Positions 1-5,466 of a stretch of 5,466 nucleotides of DNA are shown piece by piece. Each line of letters starts with the position of its first letter. Positions within the stretch are counted from its first letter, which is position 1. The position numbers and the translations under genes are program-made. Below the pieces are notes generated by a model that saw only the letters and a list, made by a program, of their open reading frames with translations, ran no database searches and had not been told where the DNA came from. Origin of the DNA: UBA685 sp049889495 (GTDB lineage: Bacteria > Pseudomonadota > Alphaproteobacteria > Puniceispirillales > Puniceispirillaceae); contig JBMHDH010000010.1 in assembly GCA_049889495.1 (NCBI GenBank), positions 1 to 5,466 on the forward strand, read 5' to 3'.

Positions 1-417
1 TTTGTTGATTTAACAGCAGATGACAAACAACCCACCAGAGAAGATTTTGGCCAAACCTTAGCCGCAGCCAATGTGCCAGAGGGCTCTTATGTTGAGGTGC
101 CATTGCTTGGCGGTCATACCACCAGATCATTTACAGGGCGCGTGGTTGATTTTGTGATTAACCCGCTATCAGCCCTTCAGGCAGGTGACGTTGGACAAAC
201 CGTTCAAAGCGCACAATTACCAGTTGGTGCATTATCGGCAAGAGCTGAGGATTTCGAGGCCATTAATGAAGTCAAATATAACAGCCTTGATCCCTATGCA
301 CGGGCACGTTCGGTTTATTTCCAACAACGTAAAGGCTTGTTAGAAGACAGATTGCCTGGTGAAATTAGTGAAGGTGAAAATGACGATGCCTTTGATGACT
401 TTTTTGGAGATTCCTAA
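1..417 (+). CDS. mlaA: MlaA (VacJ) outer-membrane lipoprotein, 3' part
   Basis: This is the C-terminal 138 codons of an MlaA/VacJ-family protein; the start, signal peptide and lipobox lie upstream of the window. The reading frame is open from base 1 and ends at TAA 415-417. Family landmarks are visible: the EDFGQTLAAANVPEGSYVEVPLLGG stretch is the usual 'FGxTL...G.Y...PllG' block (F16, G17, T19, L20 of the fragment). It is followed by the 'VVDFVINPLS' helix and the late DPYARARSVYFQQR motif. The tail is acidic (DDAFDDFFGDS). MlaA sits in the outer membrane, where it removes mislocalised phospholipids from the outer leaflet and passes them to periplasmic MlaC. That role is family knowledge, and the adjacent mlaC fits it. 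An internal ATG at 73 is not the start, because conserved residues precede it. Confidence 0.93.
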   Translation, partial: FVDLTADDKQPTREDFGQTLAAANVPEGSYVEVPLLGGHTTRSFTGRVVDFVINPLSALQAGDVGQTVQSAQLPVGALSARAEDFEAINEVKYNSLDPYARARSVYFQQRKGLLEDRLPGEISEGENDDAFDDFFGDS

Positions 418-1038
418 ATGGTAAAATTATGTTTGCGGCTTTTCATGACCTTGGCCTTTACGCTTGGCATCTCTAGCTCTGTGGCACGGGCTGATGCCCG
501 CCTTGATGGGGCAAGCGCCTTAGTGGCTGAGATGGCTGGCGCTGTGAAGCAAGCGGTTGAAGCTGATTATGACAGTGATGATGCCAAAATGGCCGCCATT
601 GATGGTTTGCTTGATCGCTATTTTGATTTTGAAGGCATTACCCGTTTTTCAGCTGGCCGCGCTTGGAAAAAAGCAACAGACGCGGAAAAAGCAGAATACA
701 CCATCTTGTTCCGCAAAGTGTTAACAGGCCTTGCTGGGCGGCAATTTGACCAACTTAAGGGCTTAGAATACACAATCACCAAAACCGTCAGCAAAGGCAA
801 GAAGCTGGCTCTTGTCACAGGGGTGATGAAAGATCCAAGCGGTGAGTTACCAGATGCGATTGTCAGCTGGCGTGTTGCAACACCACAAGGCAAGCCGCCT
901 TTAATTATTGATGTGGAAATTGAAAATATTTCAATGCTGATTACCCAGCAACAAGAAAACACCGCCATTATTCGTAAAAATGGTGGCAAATTTTCAGCTT
1001 TGATTGATGTTCTAAAAAAGACGGCGGCTGATTTATAA
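418..1038 (+). CDS. mlaC: MlaC/Ttg2D-family periplasmic phospholipid-binding protein
   Basis: This 206-residue protein has the usual MlaC length and opens with a Sec signal peptide: K3 and R7, a hydrophobic core at about 8-21, and a likely cleavage after VARA (residue 25). Family blocks follow in order: YFDFEGITRFSAGRAWKKAT (68-87), the F98...L102 helix with QFDQLKG (109-115), the strand VSWRVATPQGKPPLIIDVEIENIS (149-172), and the C-terminal IIRKNGGKFSALIDVLKK helix (184-201). MlaC ferries phospholipid between MlaA in the outer membrane and the inner-membrane MlaFEDB transporter. ATG 418 directly abuts the mlaA stop codon, and a GGAGA ribosome site at 406-410 lies inside the end of mlaA, so the two genes are surely cotranscribed. 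No mlaFED genes are present in the window. Confidence 0.93.
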   Translation: MVKLCLRLFMTLAFTLGISSSVARADARLDGASALVAEMAGAVKQAVEADYDSDDAKMAAIDGLLDRYFDFEGITRFSAGRAWKKATDAEKAEYTILFRKVLTGLAGRQFDQLKGLEYTITKTVSKGKKLALVTGVMKDPSGELPDAIVSWRVATPQGKPPLIIDVEIENISMLITQQQENTAIIRKNGGKFSALIDVLKKTAADL

Positions 1039-1045
1039 GCCGCCG
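1022..1045. terminator. Bidirectional hairpin terminator between mlaC and ettA
   Basis: CGGCGGCT (1022-1029) pairs perfectly with AGCCGCCG (1038-1045) around an 8-base loop, giving an 8-bp GC-rich stem. On the minus strand the stem is followed by TCTTTTTT (complement of 1013-1020), a good intrinsic-terminator tract for ettA. On the plus strand it is followed by ATCTTTTATT (1046-1055), a weaker tract that would serve mlaA-mlaC. The hairpin spans the last codons and TAA stop (1036-1038) of mlaC, so coding sequence and terminator share bases. The convergent position supports the call. Confidence 0.8.
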
Positions 1046-1072
1046 ATCTTTTATTCAATTTCGAAACACATC

Positions 1073-2752
1073 CTAGCGTGAAATTGGCTTATATTTGATA
1101 CGCGTTGGGCGTTCGGCATCATTGCCAAGACGGCGCTTTTTATCAGCTTCATACGCCTCATAATTGCCTTCAAACCATTCCACATGGCTGTCACCTTCAA
1201 AGGCAAGGATATGGGTTGCGATCCGATCCAAGAACCAGCGATCGTGCGAAATAACAACGGCACAGCCTGCAAATTCCAGCAAAGCTTCTTCAAGCGCACG
1301 CAAAGTATCCACATCCAAATCATTGGTTGGTTCATCCAATAGCAGAAGATTCGCACCGCTTTTCAGCATACGTGCCAAGTGAACACGGTTGCGTTCGCCA
1401 CCTGATAATTGACCCACTTTTTTCTGTTGATCTGCGCCTTTAAAATTGAAATTTGACACATAAGCGCGTGATGGCACGGTGCGCTTGCCAAGTTCCAATT
1501 CATCAAGCCCATCTGAGATAACTTCCCAAACCGTTTTATCATCATCAAGCGCATCACGCGACTGGTCCACATAGCCAAGCTTGACCGTGTCACCCACAGT
1601 CAGGCTACCTGAATCAGCGTCTTCAAGGCCCGTTAACATACGGAACATGGTTGTTTTACCTGCGCCATTTGGCCCAATCACACCAACAATCCCACCTGGT
1701 GGTAGGCGGAAAGTGGCTTCATCAATTAACAATCTGTCACCAAAACCTTTGACCAATGCGTCAGCTTCGATGACTTTATCACCCAAGCGTGGCCCTGCTG
1801 GGATCACAATCTTGGCTGTTTCAATTTTTTGCTGTTGGCCTTCTTCAAGCAATTTTTCATAAGCTGTGATACGCGCTTTTGATTTGGCTTGGCGGGCTTT
1901 TGGCGCAGAACGCACCCAATCCAATTCGCGTGATAATGATTTTACCCGCGCATCTTCTGATTTGCCTTCTTGTTCTAAACGCTTTTGCTTTTGTTCAAGC
2001 CAGCCTGAATAATTGCCTTCATAAGGAATGCCTTGCCCACGATCCAGTTCCAAGATCCAGCCAGCCACTTCATCCAAGAAATAGCGATCATGCGTGATGG
2101 TTACGACTGTGCCAGGGAAATCATGCAAAAAGCGTTGCAACCATGCGACTGATTCGGCATCCAAATGGTTTGTTGGCTCATCAAGCAATAACATATCTGG
2201 CGCCGATAACAGCAAACGGCATAACGCAACACGGCGGCGTTCCCCGCCAGATAATTTTGTCACATCTGCTTCGCCATCTGGCACACGCAACGCATCCATG
2301 GCAATCTCAGCTTTGCGTTCAAGATCCCATGCATCCATGGCATCAATCTTTTCTTGCAATTCCGCTTGCTCAGCGATGACGTCATTCATCTCATCATCTG
2401 TTAATTCTTCGGCAAAGCGCGCTGATACTGCGTTAAAACGATCCACCAATTCTTTGGCTTCGCCCATGCCAGACATCACATTGCCTTGCACATCCATGGA
2501 CGGGTCCAATTCTGGCTCCTGTGCCAAATAGCCGATATTCAGCCCATCTGCTGCTTTGGCTTCACCGCTAAAATCTGTTTCAATCCCAGCCATGATCTTC
2601 AGCAAGGTTGATTTACCAGCACCGTTCAGGCCAAGCACGCCAATTTTCGCACCTGGTAAAAAGGACAAGCTGATATCTTTTAGAACTTCTTTGCCGCCTG
2701 GATAGACTTTGCCAAGCTTGTACATTGAATAAACATATTGCGAACTGACCAT
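1073..2752 (-). CDS. ettA: EttA, energy-dependent translational throttle (ABC-F ATPase)
   Basis: This 559-residue soluble ABC-F protein has two ATPase domains and no membrane segment, close to the 555 residues of E. coli EttA. Domain 1 has Walker A GLNGAGKST (41-49), signature LSGGE (167-171), Walker B LLLDEP with catalytic E192, and switch H221. Domain 2 has GPNGAGKTT (360-368), LSGGE (449-453), LLLDEP with E474, and H503. Between them lies the charged P-site tRNA interaction motif (about 245-320, including WLEQKQKRLEQ and KARQAKSKAR) that marks ABC-F proteins. The N-terminal YKLGKVYPGGKEVLKDISLSF and C-terminal RIKYKPISR match EttA specifically. Family role: it binds the ribosomal E site and gates early elongation according to the ATP/ADP ratio. 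ATG 2750-2752 is chosen because AAGGGA lies 8 bases upstream (complement of 2761-2766) and the N-terminus aligns with known EttA. I see no convincing sigma-70 promoter upstream. Confidence 0.96.
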   Translation of the reverse strand: MVSSQYVYSMYKLGKVYPGGKEVLKDISLSFLPGAKIGVLGLNGAGKSTLLKIMAGIETDFSGEAKAADGLNIGYLAQEPELDPSMDVQGNVMSGMGEAKELVDRFNAVSARFAEELTDDEMNDVIAEQAELQEKIDAMDAWDLERKAEIAMDALRVPDGEADVTKLSGGERRRVALCRLLLSAPDMLLLDEPTNHLDAESVAWLQRFLHDFPGTVVTITHDRYFLDEVAGWILELDRGQGIPYEGNYSGWLEQKQKRLEQEGKSEDARVKSLSRELDWVRSAPKARQAKSKARITAYEKLLEEGQQQKIETAKIVIPAGPRLGDKVIEADALVKGFGDRLLIDEATFRLPPGGIVGVIGPNGAGKTTMFRMLTGLEDADSGSLTVGDTVKLGYVDQSRDALDDDKTVWEVISDGLDELELGKRTVPSRAYVSNFNFKGADQQKKVGQLSGGERNRVHLARMLKSGANLLLLDEPTNDLDVDTLRALEEALLEFAGCAVVISHDRWFLDRIATHILAFEGDSHVEWFEGNYEAYEADKKRRLGNDAERPTRIKYKPISR

Positions 2753-2886
2753 GGACCTGTTCCCTTTTGGTAAATAATGCTGATGGTTTTAATCTGCCAT
2801 ACTGATAGGCTTTTTTTAACAAAATAACTAGCCTTGCGTGACCCATTTGATATTGTTAGGCACAAAATAAGACGATTTATGTGGTA

Positions 2887-3228
2887 ATGATGCTTAGCGA
2901 ACCTTTTTGGATCCTAATTTTTGATGCGGCATTAGGCGTGATGCAATGGCTGTTGTTATTGCGCTTTGCCTATGGGATTTTTTTGCCAGAAAACACCAGA
3001 ATATTTGGCATTATCCATAATAACAAAGTGACTGATCCCGTGATTAAAAGTTTCGGTTTTTTAACGCCTGATTGGCTAATCGGGCGCGTTCGGCCGCTTT
3101 ATGTTGCTTTTTATTTTCTGATTGCGCGCTTTTATATTCTGCCAACCATAATAGGCTATGATGTTTATGGGCTTGTCGATTTATCTATCGAAGCCTTGCT
3201 TTTTGTGTTGCTTGATAGCCTGTCATAA
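2887..3228 (+). CDS. Small integral membrane protein, possibly YggT-like
   Basis: This is a protein of about 113 residues that I do not recognise firmly. Counting from ATG 2887, a hydrophobic segment covers about residues 7-32. Then comes a polar stretch with PENTR and VTDPVIKSFGFLTP (about 48-61), and further hydrophobic segments at about 70-90 and 95-111. The 'TDPVI...LTP' loop between membrane helices resembles the 'TePvl.p.r...P' loop of YggT-family proteins, which are poorly characterised. The resemblance is from memory and weak. The start is uncertain: GTG 2881, ATG 2887 and ATG 2890 are all in frame and none has a good Shine-Dalgarno sequence. The gene is divergent from ettA across about 130 bases and converges on the next gene. 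The protein-like composition and lack of a competing frame support it as real. Confidence 0.7.
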   Translation: MMLSEPFWILIFDAALGVMQWLLLLRFAYGIFLPENTRIFGIIHNNKVTDPVIKSFGFLTPDWLIGRVRPLYVAFYFLIARFYILPTIIGYDVYGLVDLSIEALLFVLLDSLS

Positions 3229-3240
3229 GCGGTACCAGCA

Positions 3241-3256
3241 GCCCTGATGGCAGGGC
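3241..3256. other. Short GC hairpin between convergent genes
   Basis: GCCCTG (3241-3246) and CAGGGC (3251-3256) form a 6-bp stem with the tetraloop ATGG, in the 35-base gap between two convergent stop codons. Neither strand has a T-run after the stem, so it is a poor intrinsic terminator. It could protect mRNA 3' ends or mark a Rho-dependent end. Confidence 0.4.
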
Positions 3257-3263
3257 GCATGAC

Positions 3264-3614
3264 CTATTGCCGCTCAATCGCAATAAAGCTGCCTTTTTTG
3301 CCTGATGCGCTGTAATATTGCATGCCTTCCAGATCTGGCCCTTTGATATGGAGCCATAACCCCCCATCTGCATCTGCTGAAAATGACAAGATCTGTATTT
3401 TCGGTGCCACGATAATGGCTGGCACATCATCACTTTGGGCCAGCTTTTTGCTTTGTTGTGACAACCCGATGCCAAGCAAGACAATACAGACCACAATCAT
3501 CACGCCCATGATCGCTGTCACCGCTTTCAAAAGACGCATTTGCTTTTCAGAAAATGGGCCTTGTGCGGTTTGTTCTTCATTTATCGGTGAATTATCTTTA
3601 TGATCTGGACGCAT
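3264..3614 (-). CDS. Single-pass membrane protein, DUF6476-like
   Basis: This 116-residue hypothetical protein starts at the ATG on 3612-3614 and ends with TAG at 3264-3266. A polar, charged N-terminus (1-30) is followed by one hydrophobic helix (about 31-51, AVTAIMGVMIVVCIVLLGIG). A soluble C-terminal part of about 65 residues follows, with short strand-like segments (PAIIVAPKIQILSFSA, GGLWLHIKG, GSFIAIERQ). The architecture and the position next to rluD and rpoH resemble the uncharacterised alphaproteobacterial DUF6476 family; function is unknown. The start codon overlaps the rluD start on the other strand. The only Shine-Dalgarno-like sequence, AAGAGA (complement of 3628-3633), is 13 bases away, rather far. 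A later ATG (residue 26, at 3537-3539) directly before the helix is a possible alternative. The frame stays open upstream of 3614, but only across the rluD coding strand. Confidence 0.72.
   Translation of the reverse strand: MRPDHKDNSPINEEQTAQGPFSEKQMRLLKAVTAIMGVMIVVCIVLLGIGLSQQSKKLAQSDDVPAIIVAPKIQILSFSADADGGLWLHIKGPDLEGMQYYSASGKKGSFIAIERQ
3570..3598 (+). promoter_or_regulatory. Possible sigma-70-type promoter for rluD
   Basis: TTGTTC (3570-3575) and TATCTT (3593-3598) are separated by 17 bases, matching TTGACA/TATAAT at 3 of 6 and 4 of 6 positions. Transcription would begin near 3604-3606, only a few bases before ATG 3613, giving an almost leaderless message. It lies inside the 5' coding part of the divergent gene. 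The match is weak, but rluD must be transcribed from within this region or by read-through. Confidence 0.22.
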
Positions 3615-4614
3615 GGAACACACACAATCTCTTATTATGACTGCCACCAGCGAAGATGCTGGGACGCGCCTTGACAGATGGCTGGCAAAGGCAAGTGAAT
3701 TGGATTTGTCTCGGACCAGATTAAAAGCGTTGATCCAAGACGGACATGTATCTTGTAATGGCGTTAAAGTAACGGATCCCTCTGCCAGCGTCAAATCTGA
3801 TACAGATTACGAATTACAAGTCCCACCACCTGAAGATGCGACCCCACAACCCCAAGATATTCCGCTACAGATTTATTATGAAGATGATCATCTGATTGTG
3901 TTGGAAAAACCTGTTGGCATGGTCGTGCATCCTGCCCCTGGGTCATATGATGGCACATTGGTCAATGCGTTATTACATCATTGCGGCGACAGCCTGTCTG
4001 GTATTGGCGGGGTGGCGCGCCCTGGAATTGTGCATCGGCTTGATAAAGATACATCAGGCGTAATGATGGCCGCAAAATCTGAAAAAGCACATGTGAAATT
4101 ATCAAAAATGTTTGCGCGCCATGCATTAGAGCGGCGCTATCATGCGCTTGTTTGGGGCTTGCCACCTGAAAGGGTGGGGACAATTGATGCCCCACTCGCC
4201 CGATCAAAACATGACAGAAAAAAACAAGTTGTCACCGAGACTGGCAAAGAGGCCATCACTCATTATCAAACAGTGCGTGATCTGCCGCCTTTTGCCGCCA
4301 TTGTGGCATGCGAGCTTGAAACAGGTCGCACGCATCAAATCCGCGTTCATATGGCCGCGATGGGGTATGGCATTATCGGAGATCCGCTTTATGGCGCACC
4401 GCTTCGCTCTGCCCAGATGCCAGATCAAACCGCACGTGATTTATTGGCGGAAATGCGCGCCTTCCCGCGCCAAGCCTTGCACGCCGCCCATTTGGGATTT
4501 GCCCATCCGATCACAGGCGAGATGCTGTCATTTGAAAGCCCTTTGCCAGATGATATGACAAGCTTGGTCAAACAAATCGAAGCTGGCATTTCACGCCGTG
4601 CCAAAGGGATGTGA
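3613..4614 (+). CDS. rluD: RluD-type 23S rRNA pseudouridine synthase
   Basis: This 333-residue enzyme of the RluA/RluC/RluD family has an N-terminal S4 RNA-binding domain (about 18-70, RLDRWLAKASELDLSR...VSCNGVKV). The catalytic domain begins at YEDDHLIVLEKPVGMVVHP (89-107). The family signature HRLDKDTSG (141-149) contains the catalytic aspartate D144. LETGRTHQIRVHMA (235-248) and GDPLYG (256-261) complete the active-site fold. RluD isomerises uridines in helix 69 of 23S rRNA. The RluD assignment over other family members rests on the S4 domain and overall pattern. ATG 3613 gives the full frame but has no good ribosome site. ATG 3637 (residue 9) is an alternative that still keeps the whole S4 domain. 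The gene ends in tandem stops TGA TAG (4612-4617) and is followed by rpoH, a common alphaproteobacterial order. Confidence 0.92.
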   Translation: MEHTQSLIMTATSEDAGTRLDRWLAKASELDLSRTRLKALIQDGHVSCNGVKVTDPSASVKSDTDYELQVPPPEDATPQPQDIPLQIYYEDDHLIVLEKPVGMVVHPAPGSYDGTLVNALLHHCGDSLSGIGGVARPGIVHRLDKDTSGVMMAAKSEKAHVKLSKMFARHALERRYHALVWGLPPERVGTIDAPLARSKHDRKKQVVTETGKEAITHYQTVRDLPPFAAIVACELETGRTHQIRVHMAAMGYGIIGDPLYGAPLRSAQMPDQTARDLLAEMRAFPRQALHAAHLGFAHPITGEMLSFESPLPDDMTSLVKQIEAGISRRAKGM

Positions 4615-4627
4615 TAGCTATTATAAA
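4598..4627 (+). promoter_or_regulatory. Possible housekeeping promoter upstream of rpoH
   Basis: GTGCCA (4598-4603, 4 of 6 to TTGACA) and TATAAA (4622-4627, 5 of 6 to TATAAT) are separated by 18 bases. They straddle the rluD stop codon. If real, this would supply basal rpoH transcription with a leader of about 90 bases. The AT-rich context makes chance matches likely. Confidence 0.22.
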
Positions 4628-4646
4628 TAAGCGGATCATCACGCCT

Positions 4647-4675
4647 CTTGCATAACAGGTGATCAATGCCCATAT
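4647..4675 (+). promoter_or_regulatory. Sigma-32 (RpoH)-type heat-shock promoter of rpoH
   Basis: CTTGCAT (4647-4653) and GCCCATAT (4668-4675) fit the heat-shock consensus CTTGAAA / CCCCATnT. The -35 matches at 5 of 7 positions and the -10 at every specified position but the first, with 14 bases between. Read in the alphaproteobacterial form CTTG-N17/18-CYTATnT, it is CTTG, 18 bases, CCCATAT, with one mismatch. Transcription would start near 4682, leaving a leader of about 40 bases. Positive autoregulation of rpoH from a sigma-32 promoter is established in Caulobacter; its use here is inferred from the match and the position. Confidence 0.55.
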
Positions 4676-4683
4676 CACAATAA

Positions 4684-4696
4684 GGGGATAATGTAA
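4684..4696 (+). other. Start-stop codon pair behind a GGGG motif in the rpoH leader
   Basis: GGGG (4684-4687) is followed after three bases by ATG TAA (4691-4696), a minimal open frame of one codon. The spacing is shorter than optimal for initiation. A ribosome binding here could stall near the rpoH start 27 bases on. The element may be a chance product of an AT-rich leader. Confidence 0.2.
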
Positions 4697-4704
4697 GATC
4701 AACC

Positions 4705-4723
4705 ATTATATGGGGAATATAAT
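4705..4723 (+). promoter_or_regulatory. Shine-Dalgarno in the loop of an AU-only hairpin at the rpoH start
   Basis: ATTATAT (4705-4711) and ATATAAT (4717-4723) are perfect 7-base inverted repeats flanking GGGGA (4712-4716). That motif is the evident ribosome site, 6 bases before the TTG start at 4723. All seven stem pairs are A-U, and the last uses the first base of the start codon. In RNA this stem would be marginally stable and could open with warming, like an RNA thermometer, while leaving part of the ribosome site in a tight 5-base loop. The repeat is directly visible; the regulatory role is inference. The same bases include an exact TATAAT (4718-4723), which may instead explain the sequence. 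Confidence 0.4.
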
Positions 4724-5466
4724 TGTCAAAGAATGCTGTGATTCCAGCCATTAGCCCAGATGGGAATTTGTCGCGCTATCTTGATCAGATCAGGCAATTT
4801 CCTATGCTTGAAGCCTCTGAAGAATATAGCCTTGCCACAGCCTGGAAGGATGAAGGTGATGTTGAGGCAGCGCACAAGCTTGTGACAAGCCATTTACGCC
4901 TTGTTGCCAAAATTGCGATGGGCTATCGCGGCTATGGTCTGCCAATGGCAGATCTCATTTCCGAAGGCAATCTTGGTATGATGCATGCGGTTAAAAAATT
5001 TGAACCTGAAAAAGGGTTTCGTCTTGCGACCTATGCTATGTGGTGGATTAAGGCGGCCATCCAAGAATATATTTTACGCAGTTGGTCTTTGGTCAAAATT
5101 GGCACCACCTCTGCACAAAAGAAATTATTCTTTAATTTGCGGCGTCTAAAAAATAAAATCCAAGATGTGGATAGCGGCCATCTTCAGCCAGAACAAATTA
5201 CCCATATCGCCGAAGAATTAAATGTATCAGAAGCTGATGTAGCCTCTATGGAACAGCGCATGGCTGGTGGTGATATGTCTTTGAACACCACGGTGAAATC
5301 AGATGGCGAGCAAAGCACAGAATGGCAAGATTGGCTTGAAGATAGCACACCTGATCAAGAAACCACCTTTGCTGAAGCCCAAGAATATGACGCAAGAAAA
5401 TCATTGATGATTGAGGCCATGCAAAGCTTGAATGAACGTGAACAACGCATCATCCAAGCACGCCGC
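4723..5466 (+). CDS. rpoH: RpoH, heat-shock sigma factor (sigma-32), 5' part
   Basis: The first 248 codons are present; the frame runs off the window end. Region 1.2 (about 15-45, LSRYLDQIRQFPMLEASEEY) is followed by region 2 (about 50-122, HLRLVAKIAMGYRGYGLP, EGNLGMMHAVKKFEPEKGFR, YAMWWIKAAIQEYILRSWS). The RpoH box QKKLFFNLR (132-140), which distinguishes RpoH from other sigma factors, is intact. Region 3 follows (about 155-180), then the opening of region 4 (LNEREQRIIQARR, 236-248). The helix-turn-helix of region 4.2 is missing. RpoH directs RNA polymerase to chaperone and protease genes. In this frame TAA stands at 4720-4722, so translation must begin at TTG 4723 (GGGGA 6 bases upstream, chosen), GTG 4738, or within conserved sequence. 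The gene is downstream of rluD and has its own promoter-like signals. Confidence 0.95.
   Translation, partial: MSKNAVIPAISPDGNLSRYLDQIRQFPMLEASEEYSLATAWKDEGDVEAAHKLVTSHLRLVAKIAMGYRGYGLPMADLISEGNLGMMHAVKKFEPEKGFRLATYAMWWIKAAIQEYILRSWSLVKIGTTSAQKKLFFNLRRLKNKIQDVDSGHLQPEQITHIAEELNVSEADVASMEQRMAGGDMSLNTTVKSDGEQSTEWQDWLEDSTPDQETTFAEAQEYDARKSLMIEAMQSLNEREQRIIQARR

Noticed and set aside
618..1058. Long minus-strand open frame opposite mlaC
   Set aside because: It has no recognisable protein features, runs through the terminator and opposes a clear MlaC gene.
2811..2817. Run of seven T in the ettA / membrane-protein spacer, possible terminator
   Set aside because: No stable stem precedes it, and no gene on the plus strand ends there.
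2834..2866. Possible promoter for the membrane protein (TTGCGT, TTGATA and AT-rich segments)
   Set aside because: No pair of hexamers has both acceptable matches and spacing.
2879..2887. ATG TGG TAA just before the membrane-protein gene as a tiny upstream frame
   Set aside because: It has no ribosome site and is expected by chance in this sequence.
3615..3794. Upstream extension of the minus-strand small membrane protein into rluD
   Set aside because: The extra residues lie wholly antisense to the conserved S4 domain of rluD and add nothing recognisable; ATG 3614 is the sensible start.
4718..4723. Exact TATAAT, which could be a -10 element just before rpoH
   Set aside because: No -35-like hexamer lies 16-18 bases upstream, and transcription would begin after the TTG start codon. 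It would work only if translation started leaderless near GTG 4738, which lacks support.
4425..4751. Minus-strand open frame across the end of rluD and the rpoH leader
   Set aside because: It is a shadow of rluD with no recognisable features, and it runs antisense through the promoter and leader of rpoH.

Overview
The window reads as ordinary chromosomal backbone of an alphaproteobacterium. The protein sequences point there: an alphaproteobacterial-type RpoH, EttA, MlaA and MlaC, and a short membrane-anchored protein resembling DUF6476 beside an RluD-type synthase and rpoH, a neighbourhood I recognise from that class. Base composition looks moderate rather than GC-rich, which would suit a marine lineage such as SAR116. 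That narrower placement is inference only.

Layout from left to right: the 3' part of mlaA (1-417, +) is followed with no gap by mlaC (418-1038, +). These are two components of the Mla system that handles phospholipids at the outer membrane. A strong hairpin overlapping the mlaC stop codon separates it from the convergent ettA (1073-2752, -), an ABC-F factor acting on the ribosome. After a 128-base divergent spacer comes a small membrane protein, possibly YggT-like (about 2887-3228, +). It converges on a small one-helix membrane protein (3264-3614, -). The annotated start of that gene overlaps the start of rluD (3613-4614, +), a 23S rRNA pseudouridine synthase. A 108-base leader then leads into rpoH (4723 to the window end, +), the heat-shock sigma factor, cut off near the start of region 4.

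No mobile element, CRISPR array, tRNA or rRNA is visible, and I see no new multi-gene system. The most interesting stretch is the rpoH leader. It carries a good sigma-32-type promoter match, which would imply autoregulation, and a start-stop codon pair behind a GGGG motif. It also has an AU-only 7-bp inverted repeat that places the Shine-Dalgarno sequence GGGGA exactly in the loop and ends on the first base of a TTG start codon. Together these suggest that rpoH may be controlled by heat both in transcription and at translation initiation. The rluD / small-membrane-protein junction, where two divergent ATG codons share a CATG, is the second notable point.
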